DNA of 64,000 nucleotides, taken from positions 434,001 to 498,000 of the forward strand of contig NZ_JAATEJ010000001.1 in assembly GCF_012034175.1 (NCBI RefSeq). The letters are read 5' to 3'. Positions within the stretch are counted from its first letter, which is position 1, and every line of letters begins with the position of its first letter. A program made the position numbers and the translations under genes. The stretch is from Actinacidiphila epipremni. Lineage in GTDB: Bacteria; Actinomycetota; Actinomycetes; Streptomycetales; Streptomycetaceae. Under the pieces are notes generated by a model that saw nothing but the letters and a program-made list of their open reading frames with translations, made no database searches and had not been told where the DNA came from. Below are positions 1 to 12,373 of this stretch, piece by piece.

Positions 1-133
1 ATGCGGATCACCTCACAACGAGCGCTTGCCCTGCCAGGCTAGAGGGCGGTCGCGCCCCGCGCATGTGCGGTCACGCAGCGCAATCCACAGGGGAAAGGCC
101 GGGGGGTCGGCGCGAAGCCCTAAGATCGCGCGT

Positions 134-499
134 ATGACCGATCAGCAGCCGGCCGCCGACCTGCCGGACCCCGAGGACCGCAAGCTCGTCACCCTCGCCC
201 GTTCCGCCCGGGCGCGCAACGGCGTGCCGGAAGGCGCCGCGGTGCGCGACGAGACGGGCAGGACGTATGTCGCCGGCACCGTCGCGCTGGAGTCGCTGCG
301 GCTGAGCGCGCTGCAGACCGCCGTCGCGATGGCCGTGGCCAGCGGCGCGAAGTCGCTGGAGGCCGCCGTGGTGGTCGCCGACACCGAGGCCGCCGCGGCG
401 GCCGACCGCGCCGCGGTGCGCGATCTCGGCGGCCCCGCGGTCCCGGTCATACTCGCCGGCCCCGACGGCACGGTCCGCGCCACCGTCACCGCGGGCTGA
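134..499 (+). CDS. cytidine deaminase-like protein, degenerate
   Basis: The 121-aa product resembles the small cytidine deaminase-like protein usually coded just upstream of era in Streptomyces. The stretch around residues 28-75 (GVPEGAAVRDETGRTYVAGT, then ALQTAVAMAVASGA) fits the deaminase fold. I see neither the HxE nor the PCxxC zinc motif, and the protein has no cysteine or histidine, so deaminase activity is unlikely. The start at 134 is preferred over upstream codons because TAAGAT (121-126) lies 7 nt before it, as expected for a leaderless transcript. amtB-glnK on the other strand separates it from era. Family assignment rests on context plus weak fold similarity. Confidence 0.7.
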   Translation: MTDQQPAADLPDPEDRKLVTLARSARARNGVPEGAAVRDETGRTYVAGTVALESLRLSALQTAVAMAVASGAKSLEAAVVVADTEAAAAADRAAVRDLGGPAVPVILAGPDGTVRATVTAG

Positions 500-564
500 C
501 ACCGCGGGGACCCTCCGCAGCCCGCGGGGTCACAGCGCGTCGCGGGCCTGCCCGGTCCGCGGGG

Positions 565-2355
<1,791 letters not shown>

Positions 2356-2463
2356 TCACGACGCCCCGCCGCGCGCCTCCGGGCCTTCCGCCGTGCGGCT
2401 CCGCGCTGCCGGGCCCGCCCGGCGGCGTCCGCGGCCACCCCGGCCATCGGGGAGAATGAAGCC

Positions 2464-3405
2464 ATGAGCGCTCGCAACCCCGCCGCAGGCCCCGCCCACA
2501 GGTCCGGCTTCGCCTGCTTCGTGGGCCGCCCCAACGCCGGCAAGTCCACCCTCACGAACGCTCTGGTCGGCCAGAAGGTGGCGATCACCTCCAACCGCCC
2601 GCAGACCACCCGGCACACCGTGCGCGGCATCGTCCACCGCCCCGACGCCCAGCTCGTCCTGGTCGACACCCCCGGCCTGCACAAGCCCCGCACCCTGCTC
2701 GGCGAGCGGCTCAACGACGTCGTGCGCACCACCTGGGCCGAGGTCGACGTCATCGGCTTCTGCCTGCCCGCCGACCAGAAGCTCGGCCCCGGCGACACCT
2801 TCATCGCCCGCGAGCTCGCCGGGATCCGCAAGACCCCCAAGGTCGCGGTGGTCACCAAGACCGACCTGGTCGACCCCAAGGCGCTCGCCGCCCAGCTGAT
2901 GGCCGTCGACCGGCTCGGCCGCGAGCTGGGCCTGGAGTGGGCCGAGATCGTGCCGGTCTCCGCGGTCTCCGGCGACCAGGTGGGCCTGCTCGCCGACCTG
3001 CTGATCCCGCTGCTGCCCGAGGGCCCGGCCCTCTACCCGGAGGGCGACCTCACCGACGAGCCCGAGCAGATCATGGTCGCCGAGCTGATCCGGGAGGCCG
3101 CGCTGGAGGGCGTGCGCGACGAGCTGCCGCACTCCATCGCCGTCGTCGTGGAGGAGATGCTGCCGCGCGCCGACCGGCCCGCCGACAAGCCGCTGCTCGA
3201 CATCCACGCCAACCTCTACATCGAGCGCCCCTCCCAGAAGGGCATCGTCATCGGCCCCAAGGGCGCCCGGCTCCGGGACGTCGGCACGAAGTCCCGGCAG
3301 CAGATCGAGGCGCTGCTGGGCACACCGGTCTTCCTCGACCTGCACGTCAAGGTCGCCAAGGACTGGCAGCGCGACCCCAAGCAGCTCAGGAAGCTCGGCT
3401 TCTGA
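2464..3405 (+). CDS. era: GTPase Era
   Basis: A 313-aa ribosome-assembly GTPase that binds 16S rRNA and supports 30S maturation. G1 GRPNAGKS is at residues 21-28, the T/S-rich switch ITSNRPQTTRH follows, G3 DTPG is at 68-71 and G4 TKTD at 131-134. The C-terminal KH domain has GPKGARLRDVG near 264-274 and ends KDWQRDPKQLRKLGF as in the family. The ATG at 2464 follows GGGGAGAA. Length is usual for actinobacterial Era. The gene stands alone here because amtB-glnK intervenes before the cytidine deaminase-like gene. Confidence 0.98.
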   Translation: MSARNPAAGPAHRSGFACFVGRPNAGKSTLTNALVGQKVAITSNRPQTTRHTVRGIVHRPDAQLVLVDTPGLHKPRTLLGERLNDVVRTTWAEVDVIGFCLPADQKLGPGDTFIARELAGIRKTPKVAVVTKTDLVDPKALAAQLMAVDRLGRELGLEWAEIVPVSAVSGDQVGLLADLLIPLLPEGPALYPEGDLTDEPEQIMVAELIREAALEGVRDELPHSIAVVVEEMLPRADRPADKPLLDIHANLYIERPSQKGIVIGPKGARLRDVGTKSRQQIEALLGTPVFLDLHVKVAKDWQRDPKQLRKLGF

Positions 3406-3417
3406 GCGGCTTGCCCG

Positions 3418-3444
3418 CTCACCCCGCTTACCCCGCTCACCCCG
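3418..3444 (+). repeat. three 9-bp tandem units
   Basis: CTCACCCCG, CTTACCCCG and CTCACCCCG stand head to tail between the era stop and the end of the convergent regulator gene. No function is evident. Confidence 0.5.
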
Positions 3445-4465
3445 CCCGGTGCCGGTCGCGGCGCGCGGGCGGCGGGGGATAGGGGCTCGCGCCCTTGAGC
3501 GTGCGGTGGATCGGCGCGGTCTCGGTCCCGCGCACCCCGGGCAGCGCCGCGACCGGCCCGGTCAGGTAGCGGTAGAGCGCCGGGGCGTCCCGGCACAGCA
3601 GCGAGGCGTAGAGGTTCGCCGTCCCCGTCGTGGCCGCGGCGAACGCCACCTCGGCGTGCCCGGCCAGCGCGCTGCCCGCCTCCGCCAGCCGGGCCGGCTC
3701 CACCTCCAGCCACAGCGCCGCCCGCAGGTCCCGGGCGAGCGCGCCGGCACCGAAGTCGAGGTCGTAGTAGAGGGCGCCGGCCGCCCGCAGCTCGGCCATC
3801 CGGCGCCGCACGGTCGAGGCCGACCAGCCGGTGGCGGCGGCCAGCTCCGCTGCGGGGGTGCGGCCGTCCCGCGCGAGGGCGTCCAGCAGCCGCCGGTCCC
3901 CGGCGTCCAGCGGCACCGGCTCGCCCCCGGTGGGCACCACGGCCGGGCGCAGCGCCGCGGCCTGCCCGGCGTCCAGCGGGCCGCCCCGGGTGTAGGGGCT
4001 CAGGTCCTGCCCGAAGAAGACGTGCAGCAGCGTGTGCGCGGTGACCTGCACCACCCGCGGGGTGTGCGGCAGCTTCTGCAGCAGCAGCGCGTCGGAGTCC
4101 GCCGCCGGGTCGGAGGCGTGCGACAGGCAGAAGATCTCGGTGCCGCCCGACAGCAGGCTCACCCACCGGGTGTCGGTGCGCCGGGCCAGCGCCTCGCCGA
4201 TCTGCGGCGCCGCGTCCGGCGTGCACCGCACCCGTACGAACCACGGCGTCAGCCCGGTGCGCAAGGGGTCGGTCAGGCCCAGCACGCGCAGGCCCGCGGT
4301 CTCCCGCAGCCGGGCGTAGCGGCGGGCGACGGTCTGGTCCGAGACGCCCAGCACCTCGCCGATCCGCCGGAAGGACGCCCGGCCGTCGATCTGCAGCGCC
4401 TGCACGACCAGCTGGTCCAGCGGGTCGAGAACGTGCAGGGGATCCCAGGTCGCGTCGGATTCCAT
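3437..4465 (-). CDS. Lrp/AsnC-family regulator, double-domain type
   Basis: About 342 aa. An AsnC-type HTH near the N-terminus (LDQLVVQALQIDGRASFRRI, then VSDQTVARRYARLR) is followed by an Lrp ligand-binding (RAM) domain. A second HTH (RDGRTPAAELAAATGWSAST, VRRRMAEL) and a second RAM-like domain fill the C-terminal half. Such fused proteins are common single regulators in Streptomyces. It is divergent from the MFS exporter at 4651 and may control it. The start is uncertain: ATG at 4465 fits the usual N-terminus, and GTG at 4534 would add 23 low-complexity residues; neither has a strong ribosome site. Confidence 0.85.
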   Translation of the reverse strand: MESDATWDPLHVLDPLDQLVVQALQIDGRASFRRIGEVLGVSDQTVARRYARLRETAGLRVLGLTDPLRTGLTPWFVRVRCTPDAAPQIGEALARRTDTRWVSLLSGGTEIFCLSHASDPAADSDALLLQKLPHTPRVVQVTAHTLLHVFFGQDLSPYTRGGPLDAGQAAALRPAVVPTGGEPVPLDAGDRRLLDALARDGRTPAAELAAATGWSASTVRRRMAELRAAGALYYDLDFGAGALARDLRAALWLEVEPARLAEAGSALAGHAEVAFAAATTGTANLYASLLCRDAPALYRYLTGPVAALPGVRGTETAPIHRTLKGASPYPPPPARRDRHRAG

Positions 4466-4650
4466 CCCGGCAGCGTAGTCCGTGTCGGATTCCGCCGTCG
4501 GGCCGTCTGCGGCTGAGGATTCCGTGCGCGGCACCGCACGCTGGGACGGTCAACGAAAGGCACGACGCCCGCCAGGACCGCCCGCTGGGCCCGCCCGGCG
4601 GTGTCTGCACCGGTCCCACGCACGTCACACGGAGTACGGAGCCCCGTCCC

Positions 4651-6090
4651 ATGCGCAAATGGCTGCCCCTCGTCGCGATATGCCTGGGCGCCTTCATCCT
4701 GCTGGTCGACGTCACGATCGTGAACGTCGCCCTGCCCAGGATGGCGTCCGACCTCGACGCCCCCTTCTCCTCCCTGCAATGGGTGGTGGACATCTACGCC
4801 CTCGCGCTCGCCGCGCTGCTGATGGTGGCCGGCTCGCTGGGGGACCTGTTCGGCCACCGCCGGCTGTACGCGGCCGGCCTCGTCCTGTTCGCCGCGGCCT
4901 CGCTCGGCGCGGCCCTGTCACCGAACGCCGCCGCCTTGATCACCGCCCGCGGTGTGCAGGGCTTCGGCGGCGCCGCGATGTTCGCGACGTCCGCCGCGCT
5001 GGTCGCCATGACCTACCAGGGCCGCGACCGCGGCATCGCCTTCGGCGTGTGGGGCGCGGTCAACGGCGCCGCCGCCGCGGCCGGGCCGATCCTGGGCGGG
5101 CTGCTCACGCAGGGCTTCGGCTGGCAGGCGATCTTCCTGGTCAACCTGCCGATCGCCGCCGTCGCCGTGGTGATCGCCCTGCGGTCGCTGCCCGTCCAGC
5201 AGCGGCGCGGCGCCGCCCGGCTCGACCTGCCGGGCGCCGCGGCCTTCACGCTGGCCACCGCCGCCGTCACGTACGCCCTGATCCGCGGCGGTGACAACGG
5301 GTGGACGGACGGGCTGACGCTGGCCGCCTTCGTGGTCAGCGCGCTCGCCGTGGCCGGCTTCGTGCTGGTCGAGGCCCGGTCGGCCCATCCGATGATCGAG
5401 CTGGGCCTGCTGCGCCGCCCGAGCTTCAGCGGGCTGCTCGTCGGGGCCCTGCTCTACCAGGCCGCCGCCTTCAGCGGGCTCGTCTACTTCTCCCTGTGGC
5501 TGCAGAACGTGCTGGGGCTCAGCCCCATCCGCGGCGGCCTGGCGCTGATGCCGATGGCCGGCACCGCCTTCGTGGTGGCTGCGGTCGCCGGGCGGATGAT
5601 GCACCGCTACCCGGCGCGGGTGCCGATCGGCGTCGGGCTGTTCGTCATCGGCCTCGGCTGCGCCCTGCTCGCGCTGACCGTGCACGCCTCCTCCGGCCAG
5701 TCCTCGGTCTACGCCGGGATGACGGTGATCGGCGCGGGCGTCGGCCTGGTCACCCCGGTGCTGGCCGCGGCGGCGGTGGACGCGGTGCCGCCGCAGAAGG
5801 CCGGCATGGCGGGCGGCGCGATGAACACCGCGCGCCAACTGGGCATGACGCTGGGTGTCGCCCTCTTCGGCGCGGTCTTCACCGCCCGGCTGCGGCACGT
5901 CACCGGCCACGGCGGCAGCCCGCACGCCGGGTACGCCTCGGGCCTGGACCGGATCTCCGTGTACGCGGCGGTGGCCGGTGTCGTGGGCGCCCTGCTGGTG
6001 TGGGCACTGGTCCGGCCCTCCCGGGAGGCCGCCCCGGAACCCGCCGACGCTTCAGGCGCTTTTTCCGCCTCTGTCCCCATTTCCGAGTGA
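4651..6090 (+). CDS. MFS transporter, DHA2 (EmrB/QacA) type
   Basis: A 479-aa integral membrane protein with about 14 predicted helices. DVTIVNVALP at 20-29 and motif A GDLFGHRR at 64-71 are typical of proton-driven DHA2 drug exporters. The ATG at 4651 follows an ACGGAG ribosome site. It is divergent from the Lrp/AsnC gene, which suggests local regulation, and it ends at a strong hairpin (6119-6155). The substrate cannot be read from sequence. Confidence 0.9.
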   Translation: MRKWLPLVAICLGAFILLVDVTIVNVALPRMASDLDAPFSSLQWVVDIYALALAALLMVAGSLGDLFGHRRLYAAGLVLFAAASLGAALSPNAAALITARGVQGFGGAAMFATSAALVAMTYQGRDRGIAFGVWGAVNGAAAAAGPILGGLLTQGFGWQAIFLVNLPIAAVAVVIALRSLPVQQRRGAARLDLPGAAAFTLATAAVTYALIRGGDNGWTDGLTLAAFVVSALAVAGFVLVEARSAHPMIELGLLRRPSFSGLLVGALLYQAAAFSGLVYFSLWLQNVLGLSPIRGGLALMPMAGTAFVVAAVAGRMMHRYPARVPIGVGLFVIGLGCALLALTVHASSGQSSVYAGMTVIGAGVGLVTPVLAAAAVDAVPPQKAGMAGGAMNTARQLGMTLGVALFGAVFTARLRHVTGHGGSPHAGYASGLDRISVYAAVAGVVGALLVWALVRPSREAAPEPADASGAFSASVPISE

Positions 6091-6118
6091 CCGGCGTCAC
6101 ATAAAACCCTCACATTCA

Positions 6119-6155
6119 GCGCCCCCGCTTTCACTCCCGGTGAATGCGGGGGCGC
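6119..6155 (+). terminator. intrinsic-type terminator after the MFS gene
   Basis: GCGCCCCCGC (6119-6128) pairs with GCGGGGGCGC (6146-6155). An inner TTCAC/GTGAA helix closes a 5-nt loop. CCCCTTT follows. Confidence 0.8.
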
Positions 6156-6191
6156 CCCTTTGTGAGGTCATCGATAGGGCGTGGGTCACAT

Positions 6192-6206
6192 ACTAAGCAG
6201 CTTAGT
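6192..6206. promoter_or_regulatory. inverted repeat upstream of the transglycosylase gene
   Basis: ACTAAG-CAG-CTTAGT is a perfect 6-3-6 dyad, AT-rich against its surroundings. A second dyad, GGGTCA-T-TGACCC, lies at 6276-6288. Both are candidate regulator sites for the gene at 6346; no regulator is identified. Confidence 0.35.
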
Positions 6207-6345
6207 GAATTCGCCCGCCGTATTGCACGGGCCACCGGAAGCGCTATTCGGAGCTACGAAAAAGGGCCGTAGTGGGGGTCATTGACCCGGGGTTCCGCCG
6301 CCTCTAACAATTCAGGGGTCCCGCTACGGAAGAGGTAATTTCCCC

Positions 6346-7167
6346 ATGCAGCTCCCCACGATCCCGAAGAAGCTCCCGACGTTCGCGAAGTTCAACCAGA
6401 TGTCGAAGAAGCACAAGATCTCCGCGGCCGGCGCGCTTGCCGCAGCAGCGGTCGTGCTGACCGTCACCGGGCTGGAAGCGACCGCCGGAGCCGGTTCGGC
6501 GACCGCGGCGGGCGACCCGACCGGGTTCTCCGTCTCCACCGGTACGCACGCCAAGGAACTGGGCGCGCAGACCGGTATGGCGTCGCAGAAGGCGATTCAC
6601 CAGGCCGCGCAGCCGAAGACCGAGCTGGCCCCCCAGCACGCGTCCGGCGCGAAGACCGACCTGGCCGCGCAGGCGAAGAAGGCCGCGGACGCCGCGGCCA
6701 AGAAGAAGGCCGCCACCGAGGCTGCCGACCACGCGAAGGCCGCTGCCGCCGCGAACCGCTCGACCCACCGCGCTCCGGTGGCCAAGAAGGCCGCTCCGGC
6801 GCCGAAGACGGCGCACACCGCGCCCAAGGCCGCCGTGAAGCACTACTCGAACAACCTGGACGGCTGGATCCGCCAGTCGCTCGACATCATGCACAAGAAG
6901 GGGATCCCCGGCACGTACGAGGGAATCCACCGCAACATCATCCGCGAGTCCAGCGGTAACCCGAAGGCGATCAACCTGTGGGACATCAACGCCCGCAACG
7001 GCATTCCCTCCAAGGGTCTGCTCCAGGTGATCGACCCGACGTTCAACCGCTTCCACGTGGCCGGCACGTCGCACAACATCTACGACCCGGTCGCGAACAT
7101 CACCGCCGCGTGCAACTACGCGGCCGACCGGTACGGCTCGATGGACAACGTGAACTCCGCGTACTGA
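6346..7167 (+). CDS. secreted lytic transglycosylase, SLT domain
   Basis: 273 aa. A Lys-rich N-terminus and hydrophobic stretch (ISAAGALAAAAVVLTVTGL, about 25-43) act as a signal or anchor. Then comes an Ala/Lys-rich linker (about 95-165) and a C-terminal SLT domain. Glu201 in IIRESSGNP is the expected catalytic acid, and GLLQVIDPTF and ITAACNYAADRYGS are conserved. Such enzymes cleave the MurNAc-GlcNAc bond of peptidoglycan outside the membrane. GGAAGAGG precedes the ATG by 9 nt. The leader holds two dyads, and I see no c-di-AMP riboswitch of the kind found ahead of other Streptomyces wall hydrolases. A 17-bp hairpin follows. Confidence 0.9.
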   Translation: MQLPTIPKKLPTFAKFNQMSKKHKISAAGALAAAAVVLTVTGLEATAGAGSATAAGDPTGFSVSTGTHAKELGAQTGMASQKAIHQAAQPKTELAPQHASGAKTDLAAQAKKAADAAAKKKAATEAADHAKAAAAANRSTHRAPVAKKAAPAPKTAHTAPKAAVKHYSNNLDGWIRQSLDIMHKKGIPGTYEGIHRNIIRESSGNPKAINLWDINARNGIPSKGLLQVIDPTFNRFHVAGTSHNIYDPVANITAACNYAADRYGSMDNVNSAY

Positions 7168-7180
7168 TCCGTCACCGCAT

Positions 7181-7219
7181 CGAAGGGCGGCGGGGCCATC
7201 TCGGCCCCGCCGCCCTTCG
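7181..7219 (+). terminator. 17-bp perfect hairpin terminator
   Basis: Arms 7181-7197 and 7203-7219 are perfect inverse complements around an ATCTC loop, between the transglycosylase stop and the UvrA-like gene. There is no U-tract, as is usual in high-GC actinobacteria. Confidence 0.85.
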
Positions 7220-7274
7220 GCGTACCGTGAACCCTCCCGCCCGGCAGGCGGGCGGACGAGCGCGGGGAGAGACG

Positions 7275-9641
<2,367 letters not shown>

Positions 9642-9705
9642 CGGGGCCCGTGGCCGGCGTGCTTGCCTGCCACGAGCTCCGGGCGGGGCTGCCACGCCGT
9701 AGGGG

Positions 9706-9978
9706 TCAGACGGAGTGCTCGGCCGCGTAGGTGAGGAAGGCGGACCACTCCGTGGGGGTGAAGTCGAGGCGGGGGCCCTCGGGGTCCTTGGAGTCCCGGA
9801 CGTGGACGGTGCCCGGGCAGGCCGCGACCTCGACGCACTCGGGGCCCTCGTTGCTGCTGTAGCTCGACTTGCGCCAGGTGACGGCGACCTCGACGCAGGC
9901 GGCACCTTCGTTGCTGCTGTAGCTGCTCTTGAACCAGTGCAGCTCGGTGGCGCTGCCGGCAGAGGGCTCGGTGGTCAT
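9706..9978 (-). CDS. DUF397 protein with duplicated motif
   Basis: 90 aa. The DUF397 hallmark KSSYSSNEG occurs twice, once after LHWF and again 20 codons later after VTWR. The DNA shows an in-frame tandem duplication of about 60 bp (compare 9824 onward with 9884 onward). The rest (VHVRDSKDPEGPRLDFTPTEW) is the usual single-copy C-terminus. DUF397 genes partner DUF5753 helix-turn-helix genes in Streptomyces, and some such pairs affect development and antibiotic production. Its ATG overlaps the upstream regulator's stop in an ATGA. Confidence 0.9.
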   Translation of the reverse strand: MTTEPSAGSATELHWFKSSYSSNEGAACVEVAVTWRKSSYSSNEGPECVEVAACPGTVHVRDSKDPEGPRLDFTPTEWSAFLTYAAEHSV

Positions 9979-10832
9979 GTCTCTCCCAGGACTTTCTCGA
10001 TGAACGCCAACGACTCCCGCGGCGTGAGAGCCTGCGCTCGGATAATCCCATACTGGGCCTCCAGCGTCCTGACCTCGTCGCGGTTGGTGATCACCCGGCT
10101 GAAGCCCAGCACTTCGACGCGGCCGACCGTCGGGCCGTTCTTGGGATTGAGCAGTAGGAACTCCCCGCCCATTCCTGCGTGGTCCTCGCGGTCGGTCGGC
10201 ATCACCTGGATCTCGACGTTGCGCAACCGGCCCAGCTCCAGCAGTCGTTCGAGCTGCCCCCTCATCACGGCCCTACCGCCGAGGGGACGCCGCAAGGTCA
10301 CCTCCTCTTGCACGAAGCTCAGGATCGGCGCCGGCCAGCGGGTGAAGATCTCCTGCCGCGCCATGCGTGCGGCCACGTACCGTTCGACGGTCTCCTCGTT
10401 CAGCAGCGGGCGGCGCATCTGGTAGAGCGCTCGGGCGTAGTCCTCGGTCTGGAGCAGGCCCTGGATGTTGTGGTCGCAGTACGCGCCCAGGGTGACGGCG
10501 CTGGCCTCCAGCTTTGCCAGATCACGCACCTTGCGCGGAAAGCGCGTTCGCTCCACGTCGTCCTTGAACGCCTTGAGCAGCCCGTTCGCGCCCAGCACTT
10601 CGTCCGCGTTGTCCAGGAACTCCGGCTTCGGTGCACGACGTCCCCGCTCCACCGAGGAGACCAGCTCGTCGCCGTAGCCGATGCGCTGACCCAGCTCGGG
10701 TTGCGTCAGTTTCGCCTGTTCGCGCCAGAGTTTGACCTGCCGACCCACCATCTTGAGGAAGTCGCCCGAGTCCTCCTCCCAGTCCCTGCTGTCGTCCATG
10801 TCGCCACCCGTCTGCTCGGGCACCGCTGTCAT
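9975..10832 (-). CDS. XRE-family regulator with DUF5753 domain
   Basis: 285 aa. An N-terminal helix-turn-helix (LWREQAKLTQPELGQRIGYG, then ELVSSVERGRRAPK) is followed by the DUF5753 domain with IQGLLQTEDYARAL and RQEIFTRWPAPILSFVQEE. The start at 10832 is well supported by GGAGGTGGG 6 nt upstream; a longer form would add 19 residues. It is coupled to the DUF397 gene and divergent from a HATPase gene at 10962, the standard Streptomyces trio. Confidence 0.92.
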   Translation of the reverse strand: MTAVPEQTGGDMDDSRDWEEDSGDFLKMVGRQVKLWREQAKLTQPELGQRIGYGDELVSSVERGRRAPKPEFLDNADEVLGANGLLKAFKDDVERTRFPRKVRDLAKLEASAVTLGAYCDHNIQGLLQTEDYARALYQMRRPLLNEETVERYVAARMARQEIFTRWPAPILSFVQEEVTLRRPLGGRAVMRGQLERLLELGRLRNVEIQVMPTDREDHAGMGGEFLLLNPKNGPTVGRVEVLGFSRVITNRDEVRTLEAQYGIIRAQALTPRESLAFIEKVLGET

Positions 10833-10961
10833 CTGGCCCACCTCCGCTTTTCGTGTGCGCTCCGTACGCAGCCGGACGCACGGGATCACGCGTCGGACGG
10901 CCTGAATCCGTCCGGCGCTGCGTACTTCTCAGCGTAGGTACGCTCGGCCACGCTCTGTCAC

Positions 10962-11429
10962 GTGAATAGCGAAATCTCCACCCAGATCTCCACCCCGGAC
11001 CCCGAACTCGTGCTCCGTCTGTCCGCCACCAGGTGCGGGGCGCGGCTCGCGCGGCATCACGCCGTGCGGCAACTGCACGCCTGGGGGGTGCACCACGGCA
11101 GCGGCGTTTCGGACACCGCTGCCACCGTTGTCGCCGAGCTGGCGGCGAACGCCGTCACCCATGGGCGCGTGCCCGGGCGGGACTTCGAGCTGCGGCTCGT
11201 GCTCGGGGCGGACGTCGTACGGATCGAGGTGAGCGACACCCGCAGCGAGCGCAGGCTTCCGGCGCGGGAGGACGTCATCGCGCCCGGGGACGACGCCGAG
11301 TCCGGGCGCGGGCTGCTGCTCGTCGAGATGCTGGCGCGGGCCTGGGGGGTCGCGCCGAGGTCGCCCGGCAAGACGGTGTGGGCGGACATCGCGCTCGCCG
11401 CCGACACCGCTTCCGCCGAGGGCCGCTGA
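10962..11429 (+). CDS. HATPase_c (RsbW-like) ATP-binding protein
   Basis: 155 aa. The GHKL/Bergerat fold is visible in VVAELAANAVTHG (N box), VVRIEVSDT (G1) and SGRGLLLVEMLA (G2). This family resembles anti-sigma kinases and usually accompanies DUF5753/DUF397 genes. The GTG start lies 7 nt after CACGCT (10949-10954), suggesting a leaderless transcript. Partner proteins are unknown. Confidence 0.88.
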   Translation: MNSEISTQISTPDPELVLRLSATRCGARLARHHAVRQLHAWGVHHGSGVSDTAATVVAELAANAVTHGRVPGRDFELRLVLGADVVRIEVSDTRSERRLPAREDVIAPGDDAESGRGLLLVEMLARAWGVAPRSPGKTVWADIALAADTASAEGR

Positions 11430-11510
11430 GCCGGTCGCCCGGCCCGGATCGCTGCCTGCCCGTACGCCCTGCTCTTTCGCGACGGGCCCGGGGCCTGGGA
11501 CGATCCGGGG

Positions 11511-12305
11511 ATGGTGACGCTTCGGCAGACGGTCGTGCTGGAACCCTTGCCGCGGGAGTGGGTGGGGGCGGCGGTGGGGGCCGTCATGGAGGCGGTCGAG
11601 GAGCTGCGGGAGGAGCGCGGCGGGCTGTTCGCCGGGCGCGAGCGGGTCCAGGGCGTGCGGGTCGCCGCGGGGCGGCACATCGGGGCCGGGGCGCGGTATC
11701 TGGCCGAGGACGTGGACGCCGAGGGCGTCAAGGTGCTGCACCGGGTGGACGTCAAGGCGTGGGACCGCGCGTCCGGGGTCCGGCTGCGCTACGACGGCAA
11801 GGCGCCGGGGCTGCGCGTACACGGTGAAGGGGAGCTGCGGGGCGTCGACGACCCGGCGGTGGTGCGGCTCTCCGCGGACTTCCGCGGGTCCGGCTCCTGG
11901 GCGCGCTACCGGCGCGGCCGGGCGAAGGGCGCGCTGGACCTGCGGGCATGGTGGGCCGCCGAGCCGGGCGCCGGCGCGCCGCTGACGGCCGAGCTGCGGC
12001 ATCCGCTGGCCAAGGCGGCGCTGCGGGTGGCGATGACCGAGACCAAGCGCGGCGAGTGGAAGACCGTGGTCGTCGTCAGCGCCCGGGGGCGCGGCCTGGC
12101 CCGGCTGCCGGCGGCGCTGGCCGCGGTGCTGGGCGGCATCCCGCTGCGCCGGGCCTTCCGGCGGGCGGTGAAGGACTTCGCGGAGGAGTGGAACGCGGGC
12201 GTGCCGGGCGCCGTCGCGATGACGCCCGGCACGATCAAGGCGGAGTTCCTGCACGGCCTCACCGCCGCCCCGGCGGCCCCGGCGAAGCCGCCGAGCACCG
12301 AGTAG
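11511..12305 (+). CDS. conserved hypothetical protein
   Basis: 264 aa, not recognised. It is soluble in appearance and rich in Arg and Ala. It contains VRVAAGRHIGAGARYLAED, a likely beta-rich middle (LRVHGEGELRGVDDPAVVRL) and a C-terminal LAAVLGGIPLRRAFRRAVKD helix-rich segment. The ATG at 11511 follows GACGAT (11499-11504) by 6 nt, the leaderless pattern seen elsewhere here. Codon bias agrees with a real gene. No neighbour suggests a function. Confidence 0.7.
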   Translation: MVTLRQTVVLEPLPREWVGAAVGAVMEAVEELREERGGLFAGRERVQGVRVAAGRHIGAGARYLAEDVDAEGVKVLHRVDVKAWDRASGVRLRYDGKAPGLRVHGEGELRGVDDPAVVRLSADFRGSGSWARYRRGRAKGALDLRAWWAAEPGAGAPLTAELRHPLAKAALRVAMTETKRGEWKTVVVVSARGRGLARLPAALAAVLGGIPLRRAFRRAVKDFAEEWNAGVPGAVAMTPGTIKAEFLHGLTAAPAAPAKPPSTE

Positions 12306-12373
12306 CCCCCGAGCCCGAGCCCCCGCCGGGCGGCGGCCATGCGCCCCCGGCCCGGCGGCAGCAGCGCGCCGGG

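Noticed and set aside
1..133. tail of an upstream gene
   Set aside because: A short frame ends at TAG 40-42, but nothing recognisable is coded and the fragment is too small to call.
6091..6345. c-di-AMP (ydaO) riboswitch upstream of the transglycosylase gene
   Set aside because: Such riboswitches precede Streptomyces wall hydrolases, but the conserved blocks are not present here.
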